In this document: positions 22,677 through 34,869 of the stretch, piece after piece
Layout: every line of letters starts with the position of its first letter
Position numbering within the stretch: position 1 is the stretch's first letter
Assembly (NCBI GenBank): GCA_002914845.1
Contig: JXTC01000091.1
Span: 677,380 to 741,379, forward strand
Reading direction: 5' to 3'
DNA length: 64,000 nucleotides
Source: Trema orientale
Taxonomy: Eukaryota > Streptophyta > Magnoliopsida > Rosales > Cannabaceae
Made by a program: the position numbers and the translations under genes
The notes under the pieces: generated by a model
What the model was told of the DNA's origin: nothing
The model's database searches: none
The model's input: the letters and a program-made list of their open reading frames with translations, nothing else

Positions 22677-24775
22677 ATGGGCAACGAAAACGACAACGAC
22701 AACGGAAATGCCAAAACGACCGGGGGCTTCAAGCTGGTGGGCTTCTCCAACTTCGTCCGTACGAACCCCCGGTCGGACCGGTTCGGGGTGAAGCGGTTCC
22801 ACCACGTGGAGTTCTGGTGCGGCGACGCCACCAACACGGCCCGCCGCTTCTCCTGGGGCCTCGGCATGCCCCTCGTCGCCAAGTCCGACCTCTCCACCGG
22901 TAACCTCGTCCACGCCTCCTACCTCCTCCGATCCGGCCACCTCCGCTTCCTCTTCACCTCCCCTTACTCCCCCTCCATCGCCGCCGACCCACCCTCCTCC
23001 TCCTCCGCCGCCATACCCACCTTCGACCGCGCCTCCTTCCTCTCCTTCTCCGCCGCCCACGGCCTCGCCGTCCGCGCCATCGCCGTCGAGGTCGACGACG
23101 CCGCGCTCGCCTTCGCCACCAGCCTCGCCCACGGGGCCAAGCCCTCCTCCCCTCCCGTCACCCTTGGGAACCGCGCCGTCGTCGCCGAGGTCCGCCTCTA
23201 CGGCGACGTCGTCCTGCGCTACGTCAGCTACCCCAACCAAGACCCGGGTAACCCGGACCAGGGATCCTGGTTCCTGCCCGGGTTTGAGCCCGTGGCCTCG
23301 GACCCGCTGGACTTCGGGATTCGGAGGCTGGACCACGCGGTGGGCAACGTGGCGGAGCTGGGCCCGGCGGTGTCGTACGTGAAGGGGTTCACGGGGTTCC
23401 ACGAGTTCGCGGAGTTCACGGCGGAGGACGTGGGGACGAGCGAGAGCGGGCTGAACTCGGTGGTGCTGGCGAACAACGACGAGACGGTGCTGATCCCGAT
23501 GAATGAGCCGGTGTTCGGGACGAAGCGGAAGAGCCAGATCCAGACGTATCTAGAGCACAACGAAGGGGCGGGGGTCCAGCACCTGGCCCTGGCCAGCGAG
23601 GACATCTTCCGGACGCTGAGGGAGATGAGGAGCCGGACTGGCCTCGGGGGGTTCGAGTTCATGCCCTCGCCGCCCCCGACCTACTACAAGAACCTCAAGA
23701 ATCGAGCTGGGGATGTCTTGACGGAGGAGCAGATAAAGGAGTGCGAGAAGCTGGGGATTTTGGTGGACAGGGATGATCAGGGTACTCTGCTCCAGATTTT
23801 CACCAAGCCTCTCGGAGATAGGTAATTAAAAACATAAAAAAAAAAATAAAAAAAATTGATATACATTGTTCAACTTATGAAATGATTTAATTAGGATTTA
23901 ATATCAGGACATGTTAATTTGGTTTAAAGTGAGTTTTTGGTATATGTTGCGTTGGGGGGTTTTTGAGTGGCTTGATATTAGTTTAGCCAAGTTATGGATA
24001 TTAATCATTTGCATTCCGTATAAGTTTGAGACTCCATCCATTAATACTATGGCCGTAGACTATTAAACTTCCTCTCGTTCATAATTCATGAGTGGATCTG
24101 ATTAGAGTTTGTTTCATTTGCATAATTGAGTTTTGGTGTAAATCTGTTTCCTGCATTGAAAACCATATAAATGGAATAACCGATTCGCTCCTGTTCCATG
24201 CAGTTTTAAGATGCTTTTAATTTGAGTTTCTTAGAAGTGTAGATGCCAAACTGGCTGCTGAGTGTCAAAAACAGATGACTAATGAGTAGTACAATTGACA
24301 TTATTACTTTGTTATATCAAATTAACTGGACATTATGTTGAGCATGTGCAAGTAACGTGCCTTAGCACTTCACAGTTAGCATTTAGCAACGTATTTTTGA
24401 TTATGGGGGAGCAACAAAAGGTTAGGTTGGTTTTGCTTCTTTTACTTTACACAGAATCGAGTCATTTTGTTACTAGGATATGTTATGCTGTATTGCTATC
24501 TAGTTTTATGCATGATGTGAAACTTGTCTTCTAAAATCACTTGATGAAAGTAAACTGCCATATAAGTATATAGGATTAGTCGAAATTTGTTTCAAACGTG
24601 CAGGCCGACCATATTTATCGAGATAATTCAGAGAGTAGGGTGCATGTTAAAGGACGATAAAGGGGAGTTGTACCAGAAGGGTGGATGTGGAGGTTTCGGA
24701 AAGGGTAACTTCTCAGAGCTCTTTAAATCCATTGAAGAATATGAGAAGACACTTGAAGCCAAAAAAGTTGTCTGA
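22677..24775 (+). CDS. HPD: HPPD, 4-hydroxyphenylpyruvate dioxygenase
   Basis: Non-haem Fe(II) enzyme converting 4-hydroxyphenylpyruvate to homogentisate, the entry to tocopherol and plastoquinone synthesis and to tyrosine breakdown. Exons are 22677-23821 and 24604-24775 (intron GT-AG, splitting an Arg codon), giving 438 residues, the normal plant length of about 440. Fe ligands are visible: His220 (RRLDHAVGNV), His302 (GVQHLALASEDI) and Glu388 (IFIEIIQRVGC). The C-terminal GGCGGFGKGNFSELF motif is intact. The start is MGNENDNDNGN with context CCCAAAATGG; the first domain opens at VGFSNFVRTNP. Exon 1 is extremely GC-rich with C/G third positions, while exon 2 and the flanks are ordinary AT-rich plant DNA. 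The N-terminus shows no clear plastid transit peptide. No damage seen. Confidence 0.97.
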
Positions 24776-25789
24776 GTCAGCAGCTGCATGAGAATAGCGT
24801 CTGACTTCATTTTCATCAATTTACGGTAAAGTAAGTTTCTGAAGCCAGTCTGGTGTACTCTTACTTGGCATAAAAGCTAAATCCTGTTGTGTAAATGGAC
24901 TTCATAAATCATAACAGACTCCTTTAGCACCCAATTGTCTATTGTTGAATACGAACTGAACTTTAAAGATCCAATATGATAACAAAATGACTAGCGCTAG
25001 AGAGAAAGCCCCAACAGATGTTTGGTTACAGAACTTAGTAATTATTCCTTTGCATTAATTGGAGACTATAATTTGTTGCGAGTGAGAGAAAAGCAATGTG
25101 GAAGTTTCAAGTCATGCTGGACATTACTGGAAAGCTGCTTTCTTTTAGAAGTAGCCTTGACTCTTTTCAAAGTTCATGTGAGGGAGTTTTATGAATGTGG
25201 GAGTGGTGAAACTATTCGAGGGAGTCAGTCATACAGGTGTCAAATGGGCGTGCCGTCACCATTCGAGGGACAGTCACAGTCTCACAGAAGAGAAGTAAAA
25301 AGTTTCCACTGAACGTTTGTTGACTGAGCTGCATCTGGACTATGACTTTAACTATCTGAGCAAGCCCAGTTGGCAACTCTTACCCAATAATGGTTTAATT
25401 AGAGATTTTATCTTAGAGACTTTTTAGTTAGAAATTTTATCTTAAAGACTTTGGGGGTAGAAACATGTCTAGTTATCAATCTGGTGCTACTCAATCAACG
25501 GCACTGATTGACAGGAGCTTTTCATTGCGGTGGAGATGAGAGATTTAATTCACTGGTTGAGTTGTGGGAGTGGGACCGGATAAGAGATCTATAAGTTCGT
25601 AGTAGTTGTGACTTTCATTTCTTTTTTTTTTTTTTTAAATAAAAAGTTCGGATAAGAGATCACTTCTCAGTTGGATTCTTAAGGGTAATATGAGTGCTCG
25701 AATTTTAGATTTTATTCTCCCTAAATGAGAGAAGGAAAGAAGGCCTTAAGGTAGAACATCTTATTATTTCGATCGTTGCCTTAGGTAAA
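24776..25789. other. HPPD 3' flank and intergenic, no gene recognised
   Basis: A 96-codon open frame at 25022-25312 has no recognisable domain and ordinary base use; I do not call it. Poly-T run at about 25622-25636. Confidence 0.55.
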
Positions 25790-27050
25790 AGTTAGCAAAA
25801 TGGGCAGGTTGCCTGGCTGAGCTAACCTGCAAAATTAAAAGGTGAGCCCAGTTGGCTTGTTGGCCCACCAGGCTTTTAGGTGGGCCGGGCCTAGTACGGG
25901 CCAAGAACAGTTCAGCCCGTACTTAGCTCGTTTAAATAAATAAAAATCATATATATGATTATTAATTAAAAATTTTAAAAATAAAAGTTATAAAAATTAA
26001 TAATATGTTACGTAACTTAAGTTATGTTGATAAAAATTTTAAAATGAGATTACAAGTTGATAAGAAAAAGGTTAAAAAAAAAAAGCCTTAAGAAAATTAC
26101 TTAGAATTAGAATGAAAATGTGAAAAAAAAAATAAACAATTAAATTTAGAATTTGAAATTTAATTGGGTTGAAAGTTGTAAAAAGAATGAGGGGAGGGGA
26201 TATTTGTGAGTGTATAAGGGTTTATTTTTTTTAATTTGTGACTCGTCATACAGTGACAAAGACATCATGAACTCCAGTCTCAGTCATGAGCCAGTTTTCG
26301 GATGGTAGCTACTTGTCCATGCATCGGCTGGATATTATCTTTAGCTTTTGTAAAAAAGAGATTCTCTCTCCTTTAATCAGTATTTGTCTTTAACTTTTGT
26401 AAAAAGGAGATTCTCTCTCCTTTAGTCAGTGTTTGTCTTTAGTTTTTGTAAAAAGAGATTCTTTCTCCGATGGGAGAAGGCTCTTTTGAGTTGTATAAAT
26501 TTCCCTTCTTCTGAGGGAAGAAGGCAGAGTGAATCAGATAATAAAATCTGGGAGTTCTAAAAAATATGCCTTATTTCTAAATATATGCCTTATTTCTAAA
26601 TCCATTCTCTGAGATCTCCTATCAGTTAGTAAAGAAATTACTTAATTCAAAGAAATGTTCCAAAGGCTCATCAAATACTAGTTTTCACTTGTGTTCAGAA
26701 GGCTTGAGTAGTATATGTTAAGCTATGGAGAAGCCAAATATCTCACTAAAGCCAAGGTGTGTTATCAGAGAAACATTGGCTGACTTTTCACTAAAGCCAA
26801 ACATTGGCTAGTTGAAAGAGTTTATAATATCCTACCTAGGCTGACTTTTCACGGGTGTCTACTAGGAACCCCCAAAAAAAAAAAGGGCGGGCAAATCCCG
26901 GTTTGGCCCAAATTGGGCTAACCCACCAGGCTAATAAACATAGGCCCAGTCTGTCCCTCCCCTTAAGATTGGGTTGGGCCCAGGCCCAAGGATGAGCAGA
27001 TCGGCCCATTTGACCGGACCCTGTTTGGCCCCTCTACCCTTTGGGAGTGC
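25790..27050. mobile_element. Probable non-autonomous element with GGCCC-rich ends
   Basis: Both ends (25800-25930 and 26880-27045) carry many GGCCC/GGGCC units, whereas the interior is AT-rich, the same design as the hAT element at 20572-21400. No target duplication could be fixed, so borders are approximate. The interior holds a 49-bp tandem repeat (26338-26468) and a TATA-like plus AATAAA-like stretch near 26495-26545 that could be an LTR remnant. Confidence 0.4.
26338..26468. repeat. 49-bp tandem repeat, about 2.7 copies
   Basis: Units begin TCTTTAGCTTTTGTAAAAA and include GAGATTCTCTCTCC. Starts are at 26338, 26387 and 26436. Confidence 0.85.
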
Positions 27051-27348
27051 AGTACTTGTCACTTGGAAGTTGTCGCACTTGGAAGAGGCCTATCAATAAT
27101 GGTTTTGGTATCGATTCGAATACTAAAATGTAATCCAAGGGTTGGTTTGTGTGCCTTCTGCCTGACAAACTCTGCTTGGTCAGTACTCATCCAGTTTCCT
27201 TTGGGGTATTAATATTCAAATATTTTTATTGATGCACTGCAATTTAGTAAGAAAATTTAAGGAATGTCTTTTTGAGTGACTAGCGGTGCCCATGAACCAT
27301 CACTGTAAGGAAAAAGGGCTGTGAGAGACTAGTGTGTGTATATATATA

Positions 27349-27874
27349 GTTTCTAATTCAATAGGTATTTTTTTTTTTTACTTAATCTTTAGTAATTATT
27401 TTTAAGCAGTTGTATAGATTACTATAATTTGAATAGTTGAAAATAAATAAATAAATAAATACACATTATTTTTTAATGAGAAATTTAAATAGATGACCAA
27501 AATTTTAAATTTGATTAAGTAGATGTCCACTTTTAAAATTTTATAGTTAAATGTTTAAGTATATATATTTTTACACTTGGTAGATACACATATCTACTAA
27601 TTTTAATTACTGTACTGAAATGCGCTGAGTATATAATTTTTTATACTTGGTATATAAAATTTTATAATTGGTATATAAGCATATATACCGGGCATTTTGC
27701 TATAACATTTGACAAAAGGACATTTACTGAAATTGGGCGCAAAATTTGGTCACATTTCTGTAAGCCTTCTCTCTCCACATTTTACTATTAAAAGATGTGT
27801 ATAACCAATTTTAATTGGCCAAAACAATACTTATAGAAAGATTAAAAAAAAAAAAATCTACTGGATTAGTGCTA
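27349..27874. mobile_element. MITE of the CCAATCCAGTAGGT family, diverged and enlarged
   Basis: The left end GTTTCTAATTCAATAGGTA next to (TA)n and the right end CTACTGGATTAGTGCT before TATATAG match the other family members at 35985, 44989, 50705 and 52149. It is about twice their length, so it probably carries an internal insertion. It includes an (AAAT)n tract near 27445-27462. Confidence 0.55.
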
Positions 27875-27985
27875 TATAGTATATAATTATATGTCTGCTT
27901 GTAGTGAAATTTTGATTCCTTCAACACAATTATTTTTACACTTGAAGTGGGAAAAAAAAAAGCACTTATTTGTGTGGAAATAAGA

Positions 27986-29993
27986 TCAAACAAACTTGGC
28001 TAGACTAGTTTTAAGTAGATCATATGAGATAATTTTATTGGTCTTCTCAGAAGGATGGAAGGCATCCCAAAAAACGTATTTATTTGCATCAGGGCATGTA
28101 AAGTGTGGACTGCAGAGAAAGCTCATCTCGAATCTCCCTGTGCCACAACATCCAACTCTTGCCATCTCAAACCCTGCCCAATCAACAACAACAACAACTT
28201 ATGCCTAATATCAAATGCCTTATATAGATAAGAGAATATAGGAGGAATCTTGTTCTTTAGCAAAAAAGGAAAAGAAAAAATGAAAATAGGGATGTACTTT
28301 TTTTTTTACCCCCTCCCTTTTTCCTAATTAAAATGGTAAGTCCAATAAAAGTGCAGGCAACTCTAACCTTCTTCATCTCGATCTCCCTTTGGATTTTGAT
28401 CAGAAATAAGGCAAAAGAAACAAAATAAGGTAGAAGTTGAGAGGGCTCTTTAAGAAGCATAGTCTTTTGAAGTTGATTCTAGTTCTACGTTGCAGAATTG
28501 CAAATAAATGGAAAAAAAAGGGGTGGGAAACAACAACAAATAATTGTTATATACATTATATTCATGAAGAGAAATGCTAATGACACCCGCCTATTGAATC
28601 ATAGCTCTTGATTGGAATAAGTTCTACGTGAATCTTCTCCGAGACTTTAAAGCCAATCAACGGTCCTAATTGGACTGATGCATACATGCATGCTTAGAAC
28701 AACTTTACTCATGTGGAAGGAGAAGACAAATAGGAAAGACAGAAACAATTTGGTAGCTGTCATTCAAAATTAGAAGTAACAATACTACGAAAAAAAGGTC
28801 ATAAAACCACAATACAAGAGGGCAAAAACTTACCATACTTGGAAGGTCTTGTTATGATGTCTAGAAAAATGGTATATGCATCTGAGTACACCAGTTTAAG
28901 ACCTGGAAGTTTCTTGTTCAGCTTTGCCACCAAAGTCTTCAGCTTCAAATTATACTCCCGAGCCACACTGTTCTTGTCCTCAGCACAAGCATGGTCTTCC
29001 ATAATATTGGTGGTCCTCTGTAATGGCAAACAGCCCATTGGAGGAAGCCCAGCAAGGGATATTTTCCTGGCCCCAAGAACATATAGGTCCTTAACAAAGT
29101 TCCAAGCCAACCCAACAAGGAAATCCTCATACTGCCTCACGGTGAATTGTTTTTGTCGTTTTGGCAATGCGTAATAGTTCTCAAGGAAGTCGTTTGTTCC
29201 TATGCTGACCAAATAAAGAGCCTCACTTATTGTTTCCTTTGCCTTCTCATCACCAAGATAGGCTTTCAGTTTCACCTGGTACTCCTTGTAGTACTCCACC
29301 TCTTTCCATAGAGGAATAACACCCTGCAAGTGTGCGCAAATTTTGAGCAACATTAGAGCAATTATTGTTCAATGTGACGGTTCAAAAACTTTCATTTTAT
29401 TATTCGGACTTGGAAGAATTAAGATTTAAGAAAAAAAATATTTATACTTTATCAAGTTCACATGTACTTGTCAAGGTTCTAGATTTGTCACGAGTCAAAA
29501 GACTAGTTTTAGTACAAAAATCATATACATCTTAAAATCTATCAATTTTCATGACTTTGGGCACATATGCCTATTAAAAAACATTGATTGGACATGCACT
29601 TACTAGCACGTCAGAAGTGGCATTGTCATAGCCAGTCCCAGCAGAAGCAAAACAAACACCATAAGCAAAATCTGATATGCCATACGTTGGATCCAAGTAG
29701 GCAGGTACTATTGGCTTGAGGCCAACAGCCTCAGAGATGATGTCCGGAGGGAGCCGGCCATTGCAGAACCGTCCAGTGGGAGATCCTCCGAAAAAGTCAC
29801 GGCCATAAGGCTTGAAATTGCTCCTGGCTATTGTTGGAATGTAGTTGTTGTTACCTGAGTCGACCGACGAGTCTCCAAATACTATGACTGCTGGGATTTT
29901 TGGAGCTAATTTCGATTCAGCTACTAGTAACAGAGTTCGAATGAAGAAAACCCAATATGGAATGGTATTATAGCCGTACCAGTAGTATGCCAT
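27986..29993 (-). CDS. GDSL esterase/lipase (SGNH hydrolase family)
   Basis: Secreted-type plant lipase/esterase. Exons on the - strand are 29993-29604, 29323-28834 and 28173-27986 (stop TCA complement at 27986-27988), all GT-AG, giving 355 residues, typical of the family (~350). Block I is VIVFGDSSVDSGNNN with nucleophile Ser42 (GDSS rather than GDSL, common in plant EXL-type members). Block II Gly119 is in FASAGTGYD, block III Asn174 in SIGTND, and block V Asp330/His333 in WDAFHPSEKTN. The hydrophobic N-terminus (about residues 11-24) looks like a signal peptide. Cys pattern RVGCCGTGRFEMSFLC is as in relatives. All catalytic residues are present. The substrate cannot be told from sequence. 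Part of its upstream region is duplicated at 52501-52699. Confidence 0.93.
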
Positions 29994-30720
29994 ATTGTTT
30001 GTCTCATTAGCTCAGAAATATTGGCTATGGATAAAGAGATGTGAAGTTTATGTATGTGTTTCATTAATTAGAAAGATTAATGAAAATAAGGAATGGACCT
30101 TATTGAGGAAGTTCATGAATTTGCATGGTTGGGGGTTTTTCTATTGATGGCTACTCCTAGTAGTGATTATGATTAATGTTAATCACTACTCTGCATATGG
30201 GATGTAGGGCTTCATATATAATGAACAGAAGGATACTATATATGTTGCAGTACATGTGCGTGCATAATTATGTATAGAACTTGTAATAGAAAAATCTTCA
30301 ACCAGAAAAGGGGAAGTCGGTTGTGATTGTATTTAATGATGCAATAAATGTAGTTTAGATGATGAAATTGACAGGTTACTGGTATTCATTTGCATTAAAC
30401 ATCTCCCCCAATTGTGAGGTGCAATTACTAATTGTTATGAGGCATCTAGATGCTAAGCTCTCTACTGAATAATTGACAGGACTTGTCTTGCCACAAATTC
30501 CTAGAACTAAATTTAGATTTTTTTAGGCTTAAAAAAAGAAGATTAGTAATTGGAAGATAACAGGGATTTGTACATCAAGAAGGTCAAATGTGAAATATTA
30601 GTCTCTGCATGTATGTCTTATAATTTGAGAGATAAATCCAATAAGAGGAGACAAATTTGATAAAGCATCCCTCTTAAAACCCTAAAATGATTTATCATCC
30701 CAATTTTAATAAGAGAATTA
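29994..30720. promoter_or_regulatory. GDSL gene 5' flank, part duplicated elsewhere
   Basis: Upstream region of the - strand GDSL gene. The segment 30285-30500 (from AATAGAAAAATCTTC to CTTGCCACAAATTC) recurs in diverged form at 52501-52699 continued at 60953-60969. Specific promoter elements were not resolved. Confidence 0.6.
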
Positions 30721-30721
30721 G

Positions 30722-31180
30722 GCCACGTTTGGTGCGTTGTATTATATTGTATTGGATTGTATTGTATTGTATTATTATTATAGTACTATGTTCTGCTTTG
30801 TATTGTATTAAGATATTATATTAAAATGTTAATTTTGAAATATACAACTTTTAAAATTTAATTTAGATAATAACATTTTAGAAAAATAGCACTTCTAAAA
30901 TTACCAATTTTTAACAATTATGGAAAATAGCATTTTTTTTAATATAAATTTATAAAACTATCACTTTTATAAAAATATCTAGAAAAATACTACTTTTGAA
31001 ATGAATATAGTGATGTGAGAGATAGAAATGGGATGGAAAGTGATAGGAGAGAAATTAAGAACAAAGAAAATAAGAAAAGTGAGTATTGTATTAAATTTTA
31101 GTATTGTATTGAATAATATAATACAAAAAACAACTAAATATGATATTATGTTTAATTAGTACACTATAGAGTCTTTATAC
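30722..31180. mobile_element. Probable MITE with GGCCACGTTTGGT start and TATTG-rich arms
   Basis: Begins with the plant MITE-like phrase GGCCACGTTTGGTGCG followed by (TATTG)n. The right side ends with a complementary AATATAATACAAAAAACAACTAAAT stretch. The interior includes AGAAAAATA(G/C) motifs like those of the fold-back elements. Borders approximate. Confidence 0.45.
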
Positions 31181-31342
31181 AGATACCAAATATAGTGTTA
31201 GTCTAAACAAGTGAATGAGGATATATTTTGAGGTTTTATTTAGGATAAATTAAACATCTTAGGCTGTCTTTAGGATTTTTTTTTTTTTATCAAACCTCCC
31301 ACATATAGGAGCTGGGAAGTACAAAGTTATATTTATATATAT

Positions 31343-31358
31343 AGAGAGAGAGAGAGAG
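31343..31358. repeat. (GA)8 microsatellite
   Basis: Short GA dinucleotide run following (TA)n. Confidence 0.8.
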
Positions 31359-31774
31359 GAGTCATTATTTAGCATTTAAAGCTAACAGGGGCGGTGGCTC
31401 TAGTTACATTATTGCTGTTGTAACAATAATTAATGGTATTTATTGAAAGAGTTCAAGCCTAGCTGCCTGCTTTTCCTCTTTCTTCTTCATATTTTTGGCA
31501 TTGTACTTGATCCCTCAATTACTAAACTGTGACAATTTGATCTCAAAATTTTGTAAGTTTTGCCGAATAGTCCATTTTCTTTTTCTTTTTTTTGGAAATA
31601 TATGGGAATAATGGTCAAATTGACAACAGAGACTGATAAAATCTAACAGTGCGTCTCATGTGATTATTATTGTCAAATTTCTTATTTCCACTAACAAGTT
31701 GATTATGGTTATGGATATAGATTAAATTCAGGGACTAATTAGATCAAACCAAAAGGTTTATAGAAACAAAAATA

Positions 31775-32282
31775 GTTAACAATAGTAATAGCCTATGAAT
31801 TATACTCATTATATTATTTTGGCCCATGAACTTTAATTTATACAAAAATGATCCTGAATTATGCAATTCTTACAGTAATGGCCTATTTATTACAAATTAT
31901 TAGGTTTTTAACAGAATGCGCATAATTAATTATTATTTATTTCTGTGATTCAAGATCTTGTTCTCAGTTATAGTTACCAAATTGATGACTCATTAATTTT
32001 AAAAGTTCAACAATATATGAAAAAAAAAATAGTCATTGCTGCAATAGTTGCATAAGTCTTGATAGTCTACTGTGTAAGTTGAAAATTCGGAGTCTCATTC
32101 TTGACTACAATTACTAAGCTATATGTACTTTCTAATGATTTATTTCTGTTAAATATTTAACAGTTTATGATAAAAGAATTATTGTTATAACAATTACATA
32201 GTTCAGGGACTTATAGTATAAATTAAAAATTTAAAGGCCAAAATGATACGAGTATAATTCAAGAGCTATTAATATTATTAAC
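31775..32282. mobile_element. TIR element (~508 bp) with ~100-bp arms
   Basis: The left arm starts GTTAACAATAGTAATAGCC. The right arm, reverse-complemented, starts GTTAATAATATTAATAGCT. Both continue through GAATTATACTC and a TTTTGGCC block. No ORF. No convincing target duplication found. Confidence 0.65.
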
Positions 32283-33019
32283 CTAATAATTAAAGACATC
32301 AAAGTTTATGTGATATATTTAGTATATATTTAGTAGCATGTAGACTTGATAGCTAGCATTTATTAATAGTCAATGAGTTCCACTCTTATTACTAACTGGA
32401 AATATAACGTTAGTAGTTACAATAAATAAGCATATGCGATAATGCGAAGTAGCACAATTAGCCAAGAGAGTATAGTGCAGTAAATGCCATACACATGCAC
32501 GCAGTAAATCACTAAATTAACTCCGCGCACTGTAATTTTTGAGGAAAACTAGTTGATCATAGTAATAGCTGCTAAAAACCTAATTACAGAAGAATATCGT
32601 GGCATTAATGCTGTATCGGATTGTTATTATAGGAACCATGTCCAAACAATTTGAATAAAATAATATACTGAATCATTAATTATCAACTTTGAGAGGGCTC
32701 TTAAAGAATGTGATGAAAAAAAAAAAGAGACAAATTATAAACTATTTTCAAAATGAATTTTATTTAATGAAACATTTAAAATTCTAAAATCACCCCAGCT
32801 TGACTCTTGTCGAAAATTTTTAACCATGTCGAAAGAGACAACAGTGAATGAGGCGGCATCGAAAAAGTGGTTGACTATGTTTGACCGGAGTTAGAATTTT
32901 CGTTCATAAGTCAAGCCACTGGTTCAAAATTGGTCAAAACAACCGGGATTAATAGTCATATAAGTTCAATTACAGTTGAAATTTTTTGACCTCAGTAGAA
33001 TAGAGGCACAGTTGGGATC
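32283..33019. other. AT-rich intergenic stretch, nothing recognised
   Basis: No ORF or repeat boundary that I can support. Confidence 0.5.
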
Positions 33020-33155
33020 AAAATTGAGATCAGTAGTGGTGGCGATTAGAGCTAAAAATTCAGGGTAATCGACCTAGCCTGAACAAGCCGAAAAAAAACC
33101 AAAATTTTAAAATGGTAGCCTACATATGCTCTTGGGCCCGCTAGGACTAAGGCCC

Positions 33156-34791
33156 ATTATTTTTTTTATTAAAATTTTTTTGAGAAAATGACACTACGTA
33201 CGTACTTTTAAAACTTATTTCCAGAAATACGGTGCCCTGGGTTCTACTTATTATTATACGGTGTTTTGTAGAAAATACTAATTTTCTTAGCTCATAGATC
33301 AAATCATAGAAACCCAAATCCATATCTAACATATTCTAAATTCTCTCTCTAAACAGCCCTCAGGCTTCACCATTTTTGACCATTTGCCTATATCTAAAAA
33401 GCTAATGATAGTTTGAGGGATTCCAGATACTTAACGATGATGGAGATTCAAAAGACGTCTTCTTCTCACGCGTTGTGGGTCGGACATTCTCGTCACTGTG
33501 AAACCAGGATGAAAAATTTTGCTTTTAAAATCCTCATGAGCTGAATTTTTGGATAGGAACGTTTATTTTGTAATTGGCTTTGTTTGGATTCAAATGTTTT
33601 TATTTATAATTTTTTTCTTTTTTTTTCTATGTATTGAAAGCTTAGTTGTGTCGAGGGTGAAGTTATAGTGTTTGAGGAAATATATGTGAATGATTTAGTG
33701 TCTTAAAATTCTTGTATATTTTGTCTTTTTTGTAGGAATTTTAAGCTTTTCTCTCTCTGGTGTGTGAAATATAGTTCAAATTACTTTTGATTTGGCCTCG
33801 TGTGCTAATTGATATTGCATAGCTTCGGGAAGACGATTTATTGCTCTTCTCCGAGATATTAAAAAGTATTGAAGACAATTAAGATTCACATTGATATCAG
33901 TAATTAAGAATAGTACATCTGCAACATATCAGCGATTTGTAGTTTCCTATGATTTACTTACATATATGGTGTTCTGTTAAAAGGAAACCAAACTAGTTTC
34001 CAGGAAACTTTTGTAGTTCTTGTGATTTACTTATAGAAAGGACATTCTTTTAAAAGAAAACCAGTCTAGTTTCCCTGTGATTTACTTACATACAGGGTAT
34101 TTCGCTTAAAGGAAACTAAACTGGTTTTCAAGAAACCTTTGTGGTAACCTGTGATTTACTTACGTACATGACATTTCGCTGTAAGGAAACTTTTTTGGTT
34201 TCCAGGAAACCTTGGTGAATTCCTATGATTTATTTATGTACAGGGCATTCTGCTAGAAGGAAACCACGATAGTTTCCAAGAAACTTTTGTGGTTTCCTGT
34301 GATTTATTTAGCTACAGAACATTCTGCAAAATGGAAACTACAATGGTTTCCAGAAAATGTTCACGGTTTCATGTGATTTACTTATGTACAGGACATTCAT
34401 CTAAAGAAAACCAAACTGATTTCTAGAAAACCTTTGTGCTTTCTTGTAATTTAATTTATGTACAGGACATTCGGCTAAAGAAAACTAAACTGGTTCCCAG
34501 GAAACCTTTGTGGTTTCCTGTGATTTACTTACTTACAGAACATTCCGCTAATAGGAAACCAAATTAAACCAAATTGGTTTTCAGGAAACCTTTGTAGTTT
34601 CCTGTAAAAAAAAAAAGATGACTTATTTACTAAAATATCACCGTATTTTCTAACTTCCAAAATATTTAGAAAAATGCTATGAAAAGGTCATACGGAATTT
34701 TTATTATTTTTAAAAGATCGTAAATTTGATAATATTTTTTGAAAAATAAGTATAAGTGTCCAAAATCCAATTTTTTTCTCAACTTTTCTTT
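33156..34791. mobile_element. 1.6-kb insertion carrying a ~75-bp minisatellite
   Basis: Flanked by an 8-bp direct repeat TAAGGCCC (33148-33155 and 34792-34799). It interrupts an older GGCCC-rich sequence (about 33020-33150 plus 34800-34870). Right-end motifs such as TATTTAGAAAAATGCTATG resemble the fold-back at 18454-18874. Termini are A/T-rich and only weakly inverted. The interior has a GC-richer patch with an ATG frame (33438 onward, MEIQKTSSSHALWVG) that may be captured gene sequence. Class unresolved (MULE- or hAT-like). Confidence 0.55.
33936..34610. repeat. Minisatellite, about nine ~75-bp units
   Basis: Each unit reads roughly TTTCCTGTGATTTACTTA, then ACAGGACATTC, then AAAGGAAACCAAACTGG followed by TTTCCAGGAAACCTT. 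Unit starts are near 33936, 34014, 34075, 34142, 34217, 34293, 34367, 34440 and 34513. Units are diverged from one another, so the array is not recent. The TTTCC-A-GGAAA core is palindromic. Confidence 0.88.
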
Positions 34792-34869
34792 TAAGGCCCG
34801 CCGAGCTGGCACCTATGGTCTAGGACCGGGCCATATGACTAGGCCGCGGAGCAGCCCGACACATTGTTT

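Noticed and set aside
22563-23402. 279-codon open frame on the - strand opposite HPPD exon 1
   Set aside because: It is a by-product of the high GC content and GC-ending codons of HPPD; its protein is low-complexity Gly/Glu/Val with no domain.
25022-25312. 96-codon ORF downstream of HPPD
   Set aside because: No recognisable domain, no splice or promoter context; length is within chance for this region.
29574-29603. Continuation of GDSL exon 1 into VSACPINVF
   Set aside because: This is intron read-through: a GTAAGT donor follows DVL at 29604 and the next exon restores the family sequence.
33936-34610. CRISPR-like repeat array
   Set aside because: Units are ~75 bp, directly tandem without unique spacers, diverged, and in plant nuclear DNA; it is a minisatellite.
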